Shown: positions 23,313-32,362 of the stretch, piece by piece
Position numbering within the stretch: position 1 is the first letter of the stretch
Layout: every line of letters begins with the position of its first letter
NCBI RefSeq assembly: GCF_005938645.2
Contig: NZ_CP042171.1
Coordinates: forward strand, 3,224,001 to 3,288,000
DNA: 64,000 nt
Origin: Pedobacter sp. KBS0701
Lineage (GTDB): Bacteria; Bacteroidota; Bacteroidia; Sphingobacteriales; Sphingobacteriaceae
Direction of reading: 5' to 3'
Position numbers and translations under genes: made by a program
Notes under the pieces: generated by a model
Seen by the model: only the letters and a program-made list of their open reading frames with translations
What the model was told of the DNA's origin: nothing
The model's database searches: none

Positions 23313-25745
23313 TTACTTCACAGAAACAATTTCTACATTTCCGTTTTCCAGGCCTTTTCCTTTGACACTAAGTTGAATTGGACCATCTTTTTTGCCAGAT
23401 TGTATCACCACAACCAGCTTTCCGCTGAATAATTTCATGGTTGGCTTTACAAAAGATTCCAATGAAGTGGCATCGCCATTACAAACCGCTTTGAATGTAC
23501 CCGCACCTTTAACTTCAAAATTTAAGGCATTTGTCGCCGTTGGGCAAGGTGTTCCATTTTTATCAGCAACTGATACCGTTACGAAAGATAAATCTTTGCC
23601 ATCAGCGCTAATTTGTTTCTTATCTGGCGTTAACACAATTTTATAAGGTTTACCCGCCGTAGTGATCTTTTCTTCTGCTACAGGTTTTCCGTTTCCATCA
23701 AGGGCTACTACTTTTAAAGTCCCTGGCTCGTATTTAACATCCATCCACATCAACCGGTAGCGGTTCTGCGGGCTTGATTTATCTTTTTTCCGTACGCCCA
23801 AACTTTTACCGTTTAAGAAAAGTTCGGCACTATCGTAACTGGTATATACAAAAACAGGCGTGGTTTGGCCTTCTCTTCCCTCCCAGTTCCAATGTGGAAG
23901 CAAATGTAGCGTTGGTGCTGTTTTATTCCAACGGCTTCTATACAAATAATAACGGTCTTTAGGTAGACCTGCAAGATCAGAAATCCCGAAATAAGAACTT
24001 CTTGATGGCCAGCTGTTATCATAAGGTGTAGGCTCGCCAAGGTAATCAAAACCTGTCCAAACAAACTCCCCGATTACCCATGGTTTATCATCCTGCATTA
24101 CAAAATCATCGTCAGGTACGTTAGACCAGCTACAATACTCCAAATCGTAAGAAGAAGACTGAAAATCGGGATATTGCTTATCAAAGCCTTTTACAACCGG
24201 AAATTTATAAATCCCTCTCGAACTTACCGTTGATGCTGTTTCTGATCCCAAAATAAACCCTTGTGGAAAAACCTTATTGGCTTCTTCGTAAAGGTGTACC
24301 CTATAATTTAATCCTGGAATATCCATTAAAGCACCAAAACCTGATTGCATCGTCGCTTTCACCTGATCCATCCCTACTGTAACCGGGCGTGTTGGATCTT
24401 CGCGGTGGAAAATTTCCTGCAGCCATTTAGCCCTTTTTACACCTTCGGCACCAAATTGATCCGGCACTTCGTTCCCCGAACTCCACATTACGATACAAGG
24501 GTGGTTTTTATTCGCCTGTACCAGGTTTACAATATCTTTTTCAGCATCGGTATTAAAATATAGGTGATAACCATTTTCTACTTTGGCTTTTGCCCATTCG
24601 TCAAAACTTTCGGCGAGAAACATAAAACCCATTTCATCACATAATTCCAATTGCTCTGGCGAAGGCATATTGTGCGAACTCCGGATGGCATCGCATCCCA
24701 TTTCTTTTAAAATGGTGAGTTGCCTTCTTAAAGCAGCTGTATTGATGGCCGTTCCAAGCGGCCCCAGATCGTGGTGTAAGCAAACGCCTTTAAACTTTCT
24801 TACTTTACCGTTCAAACTAAAGCCGATGCCCGGGCTGAAATTGATTGTTCTGATCCCTAACCTTGTTTTTACGACATCTTTCAAAATATTTCCTTCATAA
24901 ACACTCGATACTGCGGTATACAAATACGGGTGCTCCGGACTCCAAAGAACAGGTTTATTGATTTCTAAATTCTGATCAGCCTCATTCCCAAAAATACCCT
25001 TTGCAGTATCAATAGCCACCTGCTTACCCAAACTATCTAAAATCTGCGTAACCAAACGAATACCTTTACCGGTTAATTTGGTTTTGATGTTTACTTTGGC
25101 AAATTCTTTTTTAACAATTGGCGTAGTAATGGTGATTCCCCATTGATCTATGCTTTTTTCTTCTTTAATGATTAAATGTACGTTACGGTACAAGCCCGCT
25201 CCCGGGTACCAGCGCGACGATTTTGCCATATTCTTCAGGTGAACGGCCAATAAATTATCATTCGCTTTTAGGTTCTTGGTAATATCGATATAAAAATAAT
25301 TGTAACCATAGTTCCACTCGCCAACCAGCTTTCCATTAAGGTAAACTTGAGGCTCGCTCATGGCACCATCAATTTGTAACAATACTTTTTGGTTTGGTTT
25401 TAGCGCTGGAAGACTGAGCTTTTTCCTGTACCAACCCTCACCAATATAAGGTAAAGCTCCGGTTCTACCTGTTTTTTCACTGGCTTTGGTTTCCCCATTT
25501 TGGGTAATTGCGGTTACCTGTTTATCTATTTCTTTATCAAAAGGCCCGCTAATGGCCCAATCATGCGGAACAGTTACGCTTTCCCAGCGAGTGTCGTTAA
25601 AAGTAGTCTCGGCAGCATTTGGGAAATTTCCCTTTGAGAATTTCCAGCCTTCATCTAACAGGATCTCAGTTCTTTGGGCATCGGCATTTAAATAAGCAAG
25701 GCTAACCATAAAAATGGTAAAAAGTATTTTCTTCAATCGGAACAT
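23313..25745 (-). CDS. Exported GH2 beta-galactosidase
   Basis: An 810-residue enzyme with a signal peptide (1-23, NADAQ). Order: jelly-roll sugar-binding domain (about 25-195), Ig-like domain (about 200-300), TIM barrel (about 300-600), then DUF4982 and Ig-like modules. The acid/base is Glu426 in WSSGNEVPD and the likely nucleophile is Glu502 in GFILGSETAS. With the GH53 gene and Sus genes it would remove terminal galactose from galacto-oligosaccharides in the periplasm. It is the last gene of the locus, 11 bases after the GH5-like gene. Confidence 0.9.
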   Translation of the reverse strand: MFRLKKILFTIFMVSLAYLNADAQRTEILLDEGWKFSKGNFPNAAETTFNDTRWESVTVPHDWAISGPFDKEIDKQVTAITQNGETKASEKTGRTGALPYIGEGWYRKKLSLPALKPNQKVLLQIDGAMSEPQVYLNGKLVGEWNYGYNYFYIDITKNLKANDNLLAVHLKNMAKSSRWYPGAGLYRNVHLIIKEEKSIDQWGITITTPIVKKEFAKVNIKTKLTGKGIRLVTQILDSLGKQVAIDTAKGIFGNEADQNLEINKPVLWSPEHPYLYTAVSSVYEGNILKDVVKTRLGIRTINFSPGIGFSLNGKVRKFKGVCLHHDLGPLGTAINTAALRRQLTILKEMGCDAIRSSHNMPSPEQLELCDEMGFMFLAESFDEWAKAKVENGYHLYFNTDAEKDIVNLVQANKNHPCIVMWSSGNEVPDQFGAEGVKRAKWLQEIFHREDPTRPVTVGMDQVKATMQSGFGALMDIPGLNYRVHLYEEANKVFPQGFILGSETASTVSSRGIYKFPVVKGFDKQYPDFQSSSYDLEYCSWSNVPDDDFVMQDDKPWVIGEFVWTGFDYLGEPTPYDNSWPSRSSYFGISDLAGLPKDRYYLYRSRWNKTAPTLHLLPHWNWEGREGQTTPVFVYTSYDSAELFLNGKSLGVRKKDKSSPQNRYRLMWMDVKYEPGTLKVVALDGNGKPVAEEKITTAGKPYKIVLTPDKKQISADGKDLSFVTVSVADKNGTPCPTATNALNFEVKGAGTFKAVCNGDATSLESFVKPTMKLFSGKLVVVIQSGKKDGPIQLSVKGKGLENGNVEIVSVK

Positions 25746-25756
25746 GTAATTGACGG

Positions 25757-28324
25757 TTATTTTAAATAAATAGATTCGATAGTAATATTGACCGGTTTGG
25801 TACCGGCCCCATAACCAAAAGTAACTTCGAGCTTTTCGGCATTTTTCAAGTCGAATGCAGCTTTGTTTGCTGATTGATAATAAAGTGGCAAAAAGCCCGG
25901 ATAAGGACGTGGCAACAATAACTGTGCATCATTTTTAAGCTGATTTAATGGAATTTCGATCAGTTGAAAATCTTTTCCCGTAAGGATTTCAGTGGAGAAG
26001 AAATGGGCATCGGTATCAATTAAGCCCACTTTAACTTTAGTATTTTCGGTATTTGCCTTTATTTTGATGACCATTTTTTTAAAATTATTCAGATCTGAAG
26101 CTCTTCCAGTCATTTTATCAGCGAAAAAACTTTGAAAACCCATTAGTTGGATACTTTTAGGCATATTGATAGATAGCTTCATACTTAAAACAGATGGATT
26201 TTCATCTGAAACATATTCTACTTTACCATTTGTCCAATCGGGATTATAAATGTTACTATTTTTCCCATCTAAAGCGGCATTGAAGATCTCTGCGATTGCA
26301 TTTTCAGCTGCAACATAAGTCTGGTAGCTTTCAGTTTCGAGATTATCCCACCCATTTAGGTTTCCCTTTGTGTTGGCTGGAAAAGTAACGTAATCGCCAT
26401 TAGCCTTATGGATTATGATCTGATAGCTCAATAAGCCATTTCTCACCTGTTCAGCAGGAATTATAGCGACATATTCGTATTCCCGTTTTTTTTGTAAGGG
26501 AATATTTTCCCTGCGGTTTGCACCATTCAACTGAATAAAAGCAGAATCTTTTACAGTTAAGCCTGTAACTTCTGCATGGAGCTGAATGGCTACACCTTCT
26601 GAAATTGTTCTTAAAGGCTCATGTTTAACAAATACATCTACTTTTGAAGTTTTTGGGGCAACAAATTCGCCTAAGGCAATATTCTGATAACTGCTTTGTC
26701 CATTTAGCTTGGTTTTCAGGTTTTTCTTAACCAATAGATAAGTGCCGGGAGAAACATTAAACCCATTTTTAACAGCTACCGAATTAACAGTATTATCTTG
26801 ATTTAAACCTTTAACTGTAAAATTAGAGCCTAAATCGGGCAAATCGATATCCATTGGCAAGGTAGACCAGATGATCCGTGTAACTTCTTTTTCAGGCGAA
26901 GCTTTTTCAAAAGGATCCCTGATCTGAACTGCGTCAGGCATCACTTCCAAACGCCATACTCCGGCAGCAACCTGATCGATAAAGTAAGCTCCCCTACCAT
27001 TATACTGAACAATTTTTGAGCTTCCTACCCCTGCAATATGTTTTAGTCTTTTTGCATTCACAATTTTCGATGTGGTAGAATTGGTATAATAAAATTCTTC
27101 GGCAGTGTTCATTTCGCTCAGTGAGCTTTTATAATCGATTTTGAACGGTCCAAAAGTATTGCCATTGTTCAACGTATCTAAACGGGCTGTTTGATGAAAA
27201 ACCTTTGAAGCAATTAACATACTGATTGCTTTTGAAGGTGTATAGGCAAGGCTTAAATAATGGGTTTGATATTCGGTATTGGCATAAGCGGTTGCCATGG
27301 GATCGTAGGCAAATTGTGTAGCCCATTGAAAACCAGCCGCCCTGAAACTTCTTGCCATTGCCGGATACATGATCGGCGCCATTACATCGCCCGCATCAAA
27401 TTCGTACACCGCTTTAGCGCGGTTTTTAAACGCCGGAATGGTATCGAAAGAAATTTTGTACTTTGCTACATTAGGCAGGTAATTGCCTTGCAGTGTATGG
27501 CCGGCAACCAAACCTGTTGGGTACCACTGGAAGGTATGCCCCTGAACATTTGCCTTTACAATGGCATCGGCATACCATGGCGATTCGCTGATGTTATAGA
27601 AAATAGGTTTCGTCCAGCCGGCATTTTTTATGGCGGCGGTCATGCGGTTTACATATTCCGTAGCTCTTTCTTTTGGCCCGCTATGATGGGGTTCATTATT
27701 GATTTCTGCAGCCAAAATATCGGCATCCTGCTGATAGGTTAAGCCCGTGTAAGGATTTTTGTGTTTAAAAAACTGTTTCAGGTAATTTTCCTGTGCTTTA
27801 AAAGCTTCTTCGCTTACTACCGATTTATCTTTACCGTATTTATTGGCAAAACTTCCTGTTTTTTCATCCTTTTCCGGGTACCCATTTCCCCAGAAAGCAA
27901 TTGGTGTAACCAAAGTTTTGATTTTACGTTTCTTAAGTTCTGCCAGCAGGAAATCGAAAAGGCGCAGATGTTCATTATCAATCAGGTTTCCTTCTGCATC
28001 TGAGATTTCCTGGTCCCAAACATGTACACGGAAGGCATCCAAACCCAAACGCGAGAAATGATATACATCGTCTTTGATTGCTTGTTCGGCGGTTACACCC
28101 ATCCTTACAATGGCCCGATTGCCATACGCAAAGGGCGCAGTATAGTTTGTGCCAAAAAAAGCAGCTTCTTTATGATCTTTTTCCCAACGAATTACACCCG
28201 AAGCATCTACATAAACACCCTGTTTATTTTGTGCATGGGTAAGTGTTGCAAATAGCATAAAAACAATAAACCCCCAACCCCCTAGAGGGGGCTTTGACTT
28301 TCTATCGTTTTTGTATAATTTCAT
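25757..28324 (-). CDS. Exported GH5-like (clan GH-A) glycoside hydrolase
   Basis: An 855-residue secreted protein. A (beta/alpha)8 barrel spans about 40-380; the acid/base is Glu211 in AAEINNEP and a candidate nucleophile is Glu308 in AVYEFDAGD. Beta-sandwich modules follow to the C-terminus. The exact family (GH5 or a relative) and linkage are not clear from sequence alone; the locus suggests a galactan or attached side chain. Residues 11-18 of the signal peptide (KPPLGGWG) are encoded by a common Bacteroidota intergenic palindrome. Confidence 0.8.
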   Translation of the reverse strand: MKLYKNDRKSKPPLGGWGFIVFMLFATLTHAQNKQGVYVDASGVIRWEKDHKEAAFFGTNYTAPFAYGNRAIVRMGVTAEQAIKDDVYHFSRLGLDAFRVHVWDQEISDAEGNLIDNEHLRLFDFLLAELKKRKIKTLVTPIAFWGNGYPEKDEKTGSFANKYGKDKSVVSEEAFKAQENYLKQFFKHKNPYTGLTYQQDADILAAEINNEPHHSGPKERATEYVNRMTAAIKNAGWTKPIFYNISESPWYADAIVKANVQGHTFQWYPTGLVAGHTLQGNYLPNVAKYKISFDTIPAFKNRAKAVYEFDAGDVMAPIMYPAMARSFRAAGFQWATQFAYDPMATAYANTEYQTHYLSLAYTPSKAISMLIASKVFHQTARLDTLNNGNTFGPFKIDYKSSLSEMNTAEEFYYTNSTTSKIVNAKRLKHIAGVGSSKIVQYNGRGAYFIDQVAAGVWRLEVMPDAVQIRDPFEKASPEKEVTRIIWSTLPMDIDLPDLGSNFTVKGLNQDNTVNSVAVKNGFNVSPGTYLLVKKNLKTKLNGQSSYQNIALGEFVAPKTSKVDVFVKHEPLRTISEGVAIQLHAEVTGLTVKDSAFIQLNGANRRENIPLQKKREYEYVAIIPAEQVRNGLLSYQIIIHKANGDYVTFPANTKGNLNGWDNLETESYQTYVAAENAIAEIFNAALDGKNSNIYNPDWTNGKVEYVSDENPSVLSMKLSINMPKSIQLMGFQSFFADKMTGRASDLNNFKKMVIKIKANTENTKVKVGLIDTDAHFFSTEILTGKDFQLIEIPLNQLKNDAQLLLPRPYPGFLPLYYQSANKAAFDLKNAEKLEVTFGYGAGTKPVNITIESIYLK

Positions 28325-28398
28325 ATTACAAGTTGGTAATGTGTATTGATTTAAGCTTTAATTTATTTCAAATTTACTCCCCTTTAGCGGCCGGGGCT

Positions 28399-29451
28399 TT
28401 AAGGCAGAAACGCATCCATTGCAACCGTTGGTTTGCCCGAATCATCAAAAGCGCCCAATTTATAACCGCTCCAGCTATTGTAAGATTGCGGTTCCCAATA
28501 GAAAACCCCCAGCCCCTTGCTATTTGGCAACGATTTATTCTTCCCAATTAAAGCTTTAATAAACGCTTTGCAGGCTACCGCTTCCGAAACTGGCATTCCC
28601 AATTCACAGATCATCACTTCCGATCCGTAGCGCGAAACCATATCCGTCATATTGGCCAGACACTGGGTATTTTTTGTCGACCAATCTGCCGCAGTAGGGT
28701 ACATCGACATGCCGATTATATCCCATTTGGCACCATTGTTCTTTAAGCCATCAAATATCCACCTAAATAAGCTATTATCATAGCCATTGGAAATATGCAC
28801 TACCACTTTAGAGGTCGGATTTACCGCTTTTACCCCATTATATCCCGAAAGTATCAAATCTGCAAAGTTTTTCATACTTGCAGATGCTTTTCCATCGTTC
28901 CATAACATGCCGTTATTGGTTTCGTTGCCTACCTGTACCCATTCAGGTACAATTTTATTGTTTTTTAAAACCGTTAAAACCTCAACAGTATGATTATAAA
29001 CTGACGTTTTAAGAGTAGCAAAATCTTGCGAAGCCCATGCGGCAGGTTTGTTTTGCTGTGCTGGATCTGCCCACGAATCGCTGTAATGAAAATCGATCAG
29101 CAAACGCATGTTCATCGCTTTTGCCCTTTTTGCCTTTGCCAAAACATCGGCCGTATTGCAATAACCAGCAGCCGGATTTACCCAAACCCTCAATCTAATG
29201 GTATTGATGCCTTTATCTTTTAAAATCTTTAACAAATCCTGTTGTTCACCGGCAGCATTGTAAAACTTTTTGCCCGCAGCTTCCATTTCGGTCAGCCAGC
29301 TTACATCAGCTCCTAAGGCATAAGTGCCTACCGGATCGGGAGCAGGGTAAATCTGTGTTTCTCCTTTTATTGTTTTTTTACAACCTGTATTAATCAAACT
29401 GAGCATTATTATAAGGCCCAGCCAGTTGATGGTTTTTATTTTTTTAAACAT
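28399..29451 (-). CDS. GH53 endo-beta-1,4-galactanase, lipoprotein
   Basis: A 350-residue enzyme from ATG 29451 (an upstream in-frame TTG is less likely). The N-terminus is a lipoprotein signal with lipobox LINTGC (Cys24), so it is probably anchored to the outer membrane. GH53 hallmarks are GADVSWLTEME, GINTIRLRVWVNP and LLIDFHYSDSWADP; the acid/base is Glu177 in VQVGNETNNG and the nucleophile is Glu283 in VMICELGMP. It cuts beta-1,4-galactan chains of pectin (type I arabinogalactan). It defines the substrate of the whole locus. Confidence 0.93.
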   Translation of the reverse strand: MFKKIKTINWLGLIIMLSLINTGCKKTIKGETQIYPAPDPVGTYALGADVSWLTEMEAAGKKFYNAAGEQQDLLKILKDKGINTIRLRVWVNPAAGYCNTADVLAKAKRAKAMNMRLLIDFHYSDSWADPAQQNKPAAWASQDFATLKTSVYNHTVEVLTVLKNNKIVPEWVQVGNETNNGMLWNDGKASASMKNFADLILSGYNGVKAVNPTSKVVVHISNGYDNSLFRWIFDGLKNNGAKWDIIGMSMYPTAADWSTKNTQCLANMTDMVSRYGSEVMICELGMPVSEAVACKAFIKALIGKNKSLPNSKGLGVFYWEPQSYNSWSGYKLGAFDDSGKPTVAMDAFLP

Positions 29452-29511
29452 TTCTATATTCTTAAGCAAGTTTGAACTTAATCTTTGTATTATAGTTTAT
29501 TCTAAATCGTC

Positions 29512-29593
29512 CGTCATTCCCGCGCAGGCGGGAATCCTAATACTCCATATACCTGCCAGCGCTTTAAGGTTCCCAATCGAGTTGGGAATGACG
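29512..29593. repeat. Two-hairpin intergenic repeat between susE-like and GH53 genes
   Basis: The ends pair as CGTCATTCCC and GGGAATGACG. Inside are two hairpins, ATTCCCGC-GCAG-GCGGGAAT and TTCCCAA-TCGAG-TTGGGAA. A related copy in the same orientation lies at 35520-35611, so the susCDE block is bracketed. As a structured RNA inside the operon it may lower expression of the hydrolase genes relative to susCDE. Confidence 0.65.
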
Positions 29594-29605
29594 AAACGAG
29601 AAATT

Positions 29606-30715
29606 TTATTTAATCGAATAAGTATAATTTCCGTCACCGGCACTTAAATCTAAAGTAACCGTGAAAACACCTGTTTTGGTCACCGGAATATTAATTCCGC
29701 CCCAGGTTGGCGCACCTGCATAAACCAAAGCTCCATTGGCATCTACTTTATAACTGATATCGTAACCGCCGTTACAGGTAAATACGAAAGTTTTTCCTGC
29801 GGTTAAGGCAACATTTGCCGCCACCCATTTACCGGTTGTTTCATTATATATCAATGGCGTTGATGAAGTGCTCCAGGCATTGTCATCACCGGAGATAAAG
29901 AATTTTACGGGTGTATAGGTAATAGTTAATGCATCTACATCGGCATTTACTTTCATATAAGCCGGTGCTGGCGTAAGGTATAAATTACCGCCGGTTAAAC
30001 TCATGGTTGTTGAGGTACCTCCCCAACCGTAAACTTTCGCATCTTTTGTTGATACCAGTTGGAAAGCATCGCCACCATAGCCATCGGCATTTGGTAAATT
30101 TAAATATCCCTCATATTTCGAATTGAATTTAGCCGAGGTTAACACTAAACCATTCGTCCTTGCGGTTGGTGTTTTCCATGAATTGCCCCCTTTTACCATC
30201 AACGCCGGATATTCAATGGTGGCTTTGTACGGGTTAACCGTCATGGTCAGGCTGGAGTAAATTGGTTTGATGGTAGAAGCCGTTCCTGTATTTTGGGTTA
30301 CTTCTGCTTTTAACCTTACAACTAAGGTACTTACCGCACCTGTTGGCAATAACAATTGATTAGCCAAAAGCGAATTAAAATCGGCACCCAGATAAGCTTT
30401 TTCTAAAGTACCTGTTACAAGTTTAACGCTTATTGCATTTGCCCATGCATTTGCTCCAAGGGTATCTGCAGGCACATCAAACTCTAAAGAGTAAGTTGGG
30501 ATAACGCTCACCCCAAAGTTTGCCGCCTTAAAACTGAAGGTCACCACATTGGTGGCGTCAGTTGCGGAAGTTAACACCACAGCAGCTGCAGAGCTTTTAA
30601 AAGCAAGACTACCTGCACTGGGTGGGGTAACTACATTTGTACTTTCCTCTTTTTTGCAGCCGAAGAACAGGCTGATTAAAAGCAAAGTGTATAGGATATA
30701 AATAGATTTTTTCAT
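29606..30715 (-). CDS. SusE/SusF-type surface glycan-binding lipoprotein
   Basis: A 369-residue lipoprotein with lipobox LFFGC (Cys20). The N-terminal SusE domain (SLAFKSSAAAVVLTSATDATNVVTF) is followed by starch-binding-like beta-sandwich modules and a C-terminal domain (SAGDGNYTYSIK). Such proteins sit on the outer surface and hold the polysaccharide near the SusCD importer. It lies 11 bases after susD-like and before the GH53 gene. Confidence 0.88.
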   Translation of the reverse strand: MKKSIYILYTLLLISLFFGCKKEESTNVVTPPSAGSLAFKSSAAAVVLTSATDATNVVTFSFKAANFGVSVIPTYSLEFDVPADTLGANAWANAISVKLVTGTLEKAYLGADFNSLLANQLLLPTGAVSTLVVRLKAEVTQNTGTASTIKPIYSSLTMTVNPYKATIEYPALMVKGGNSWKTPTARTNGLVLTSAKFNSKYEGYLNLPNADGYGGDAFQLVSTKDAKVYGWGGTSTTMSLTGGNLYLTPAPAYMKVNADVDALTITYTPVKFFISGDDNAWSTSSTPLIYNETTGKWVAANVALTAGKTFVFTCNGGYDISYKVDANGALVYAGAPTWGGINIPVTKTGVFTVTLDLSAGDGNYTYSIK

Positions 30716-30726
30716 GATAATTTAGA

Positions 30727-32334
30727 TTAATAACCTGTATTCTGACGAAGATTTGGATTGGCCGAAAGATCTGTTGGTGGTAATGGATAAAGATTGTATT
30801 TGCTATTTACAGCTGTACCACCTTTAACACCGCCTTTCCATGCCCATAAATAGGTTGCAGTAGTAAACTTTCCAAAACGAATCAAATCTGTTCTGCGGGT
30901 AGCCTCGTACCAAAGCTCACGACCACGTTCATCCAAAATAAAATCGGTAGTTAAAGCACTCGATGTGATATTTCCGGCTATACTGCCATTATAGGCACGG
31001 GTACGTAACTGGTTAATGTAAGTTAAGGCCTGCGTTAAACTGCCACCTGATCCGCCACGTAAAACAGCTTCGGCATAGGTTAAATAGATTTCGCCCAAAC
31101 GAAAAAGAGGGAAATCGATATCCGAAAAATCTTTGGCAACATCCTGATGAGGAGCCGGGGCGCCAGAACGGGTTTTGTTGCGGTATTTGGTGCTCGAGTA
31201 GCCATCAGTAGAAGTGTACAGGTCATTTACCTCCATATTTTGCCCAGACATATAAAACTGTGCCCTTGTATCTGTTGCACCTGTTTTATCAGCAAAAAGA
31301 TTTACAAATTGTTGGGTAATCCTTAATCCGCCCCAGTTACCATTTGATCCTGATACCTCTGCAGGAACGCCTGCAGGTCCGTGCATCAGGTAAGTAGTAC
31401 CCCCAAAATTCTGGGTGCTTGTACCATCATAATTAATGGTAAAAATATTCTCATCCGTATTTAAGTGATTATCGGCAATGGTTAACTCGCGGTAATTGCC
31501 ATGAAGCGTGTAACCCGCAGCGGTAATTTTGTTGCAATAGGTGATGGCCTCAGTATATCTGGCTGTACCGGTATATACTTCTGCATTTAAATATATCCTC
31601 GATAATAACGCCCAGGATGCCGCCCTATCAGCACGACCATATTCATTTCCTTTAGGTGCTGCTAAATCATTTTCGATGGCCTTAAGTTCTGATTCTACAT
31701 AAGCGAATAAATCTTTACGGCTAATCTGTTTGGGTAAATCCTTACCGCCTATTTCGGTAGTTTCGGTAACCAATGGCGGATTTCCATAAATATCCATCAA
31801 TACGGCATACTGATAAGCCCTGATAAAACGGGCCTCTGCCCTGAACCTGCGCACCTGATCGGCGTCAGCGCCAACAATTCCTCTTTTGCTTAAATTATCA
31901 TCCGAAGATTGATTGATGAAATCGTTACAAAGCGTAATCTGAAAAAATGAACGGTAATATAAACCATTGATAATGGAATTGATGGATGACCATGTCATTT
32001 CATGCAACCCCTGGATTCCGGCATCGTTTTGCCACGACCAAACGGCTTCATCTGTAGTTAATTCCTGCAAATTCCAGTATAAGCGAAGAAAATCAGAGTT
32101 TCCTTCATCCTTAATAATCTCTACCGGAATATCTGGCTGACCAACAGAAGCATTCCCGGTAAGGGCAAAAGCGCCATAAACCTTGGCCAACGATTGTTTG
32201 TAACCCGCGGCCGAAGTATATACTTTATCAGCAGTAAGATCATTGGTTGGTACCAAATCCAGTTTGTTGCATGATGTGGTGAAAATTACCGCAGTGCAAG
32301 CCAGCATAAATAGTTGTAAAACACGTGGTTTCAT
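30727..32334 (-). CDS. SusD/RagB family glycan-binding outer membrane lipoprotein
   Basis: A SusD homologue of 535 residues from ATG 32334 (MKPRVLQLFM); in-frame ATGs at 32355 and 32376 would overlap or abut the susC-like stop and are less likely because the signal peptide begins here. The lipobox is FTTSC. TPR-like helices run through most of the protein, and it has the typical ends SRKDLFAYVESELKAIENDL, FPLFRLGEIYLTYAEAVLRGG and DERGRELWYEATRRTDLIRFG. It caps the SusC channel and captures oligosaccharides. Confidence 0.92.
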   Translation of the reverse strand: MKPRVLQLFMLACTAVIFTTSCNKLDLVPTNDLTADKVYTSAAGYKQSLAKVYGAFALTGNASVGQPDIPVEIIKDEGNSDFLRLYWNLQELTTDEAVWSWQNDAGIQGLHEMTWSSINSIINGLYYRSFFQITLCNDFINQSSDDNLSKRGIVGADADQVRRFRAEARFIRAYQYAVLMDIYGNPPLVTETTEIGGKDLPKQISRKDLFAYVESELKAIENDLAAPKGNEYGRADRAASWALLSRIYLNAEVYTGTARYTEAITYCNKITAAGYTLHGNYRELTIADNHLNTDENIFTINYDGTSTQNFGGTTYLMHGPAGVPAEVSGSNGNWGGLRITQQFVNLFADKTGATDTRAQFYMSGQNMEVNDLYTSTDGYSSTKYRNKTRSGAPAPHQDVAKDFSDIDFPLFRLGEIYLTYAEAVLRGGSGGSLTQALTYINQLRTRAYNGSIAGNITSSALTTDFILDERGRELWYEATRRTDLIRFGKFTTATYLWAWKGGVKGGTAVNSKYNLYPLPPTDLSANPNLRQNTGY

Positions 32335-32362
32335 ATATTTTTTGTTAATAAAATTCATAATC

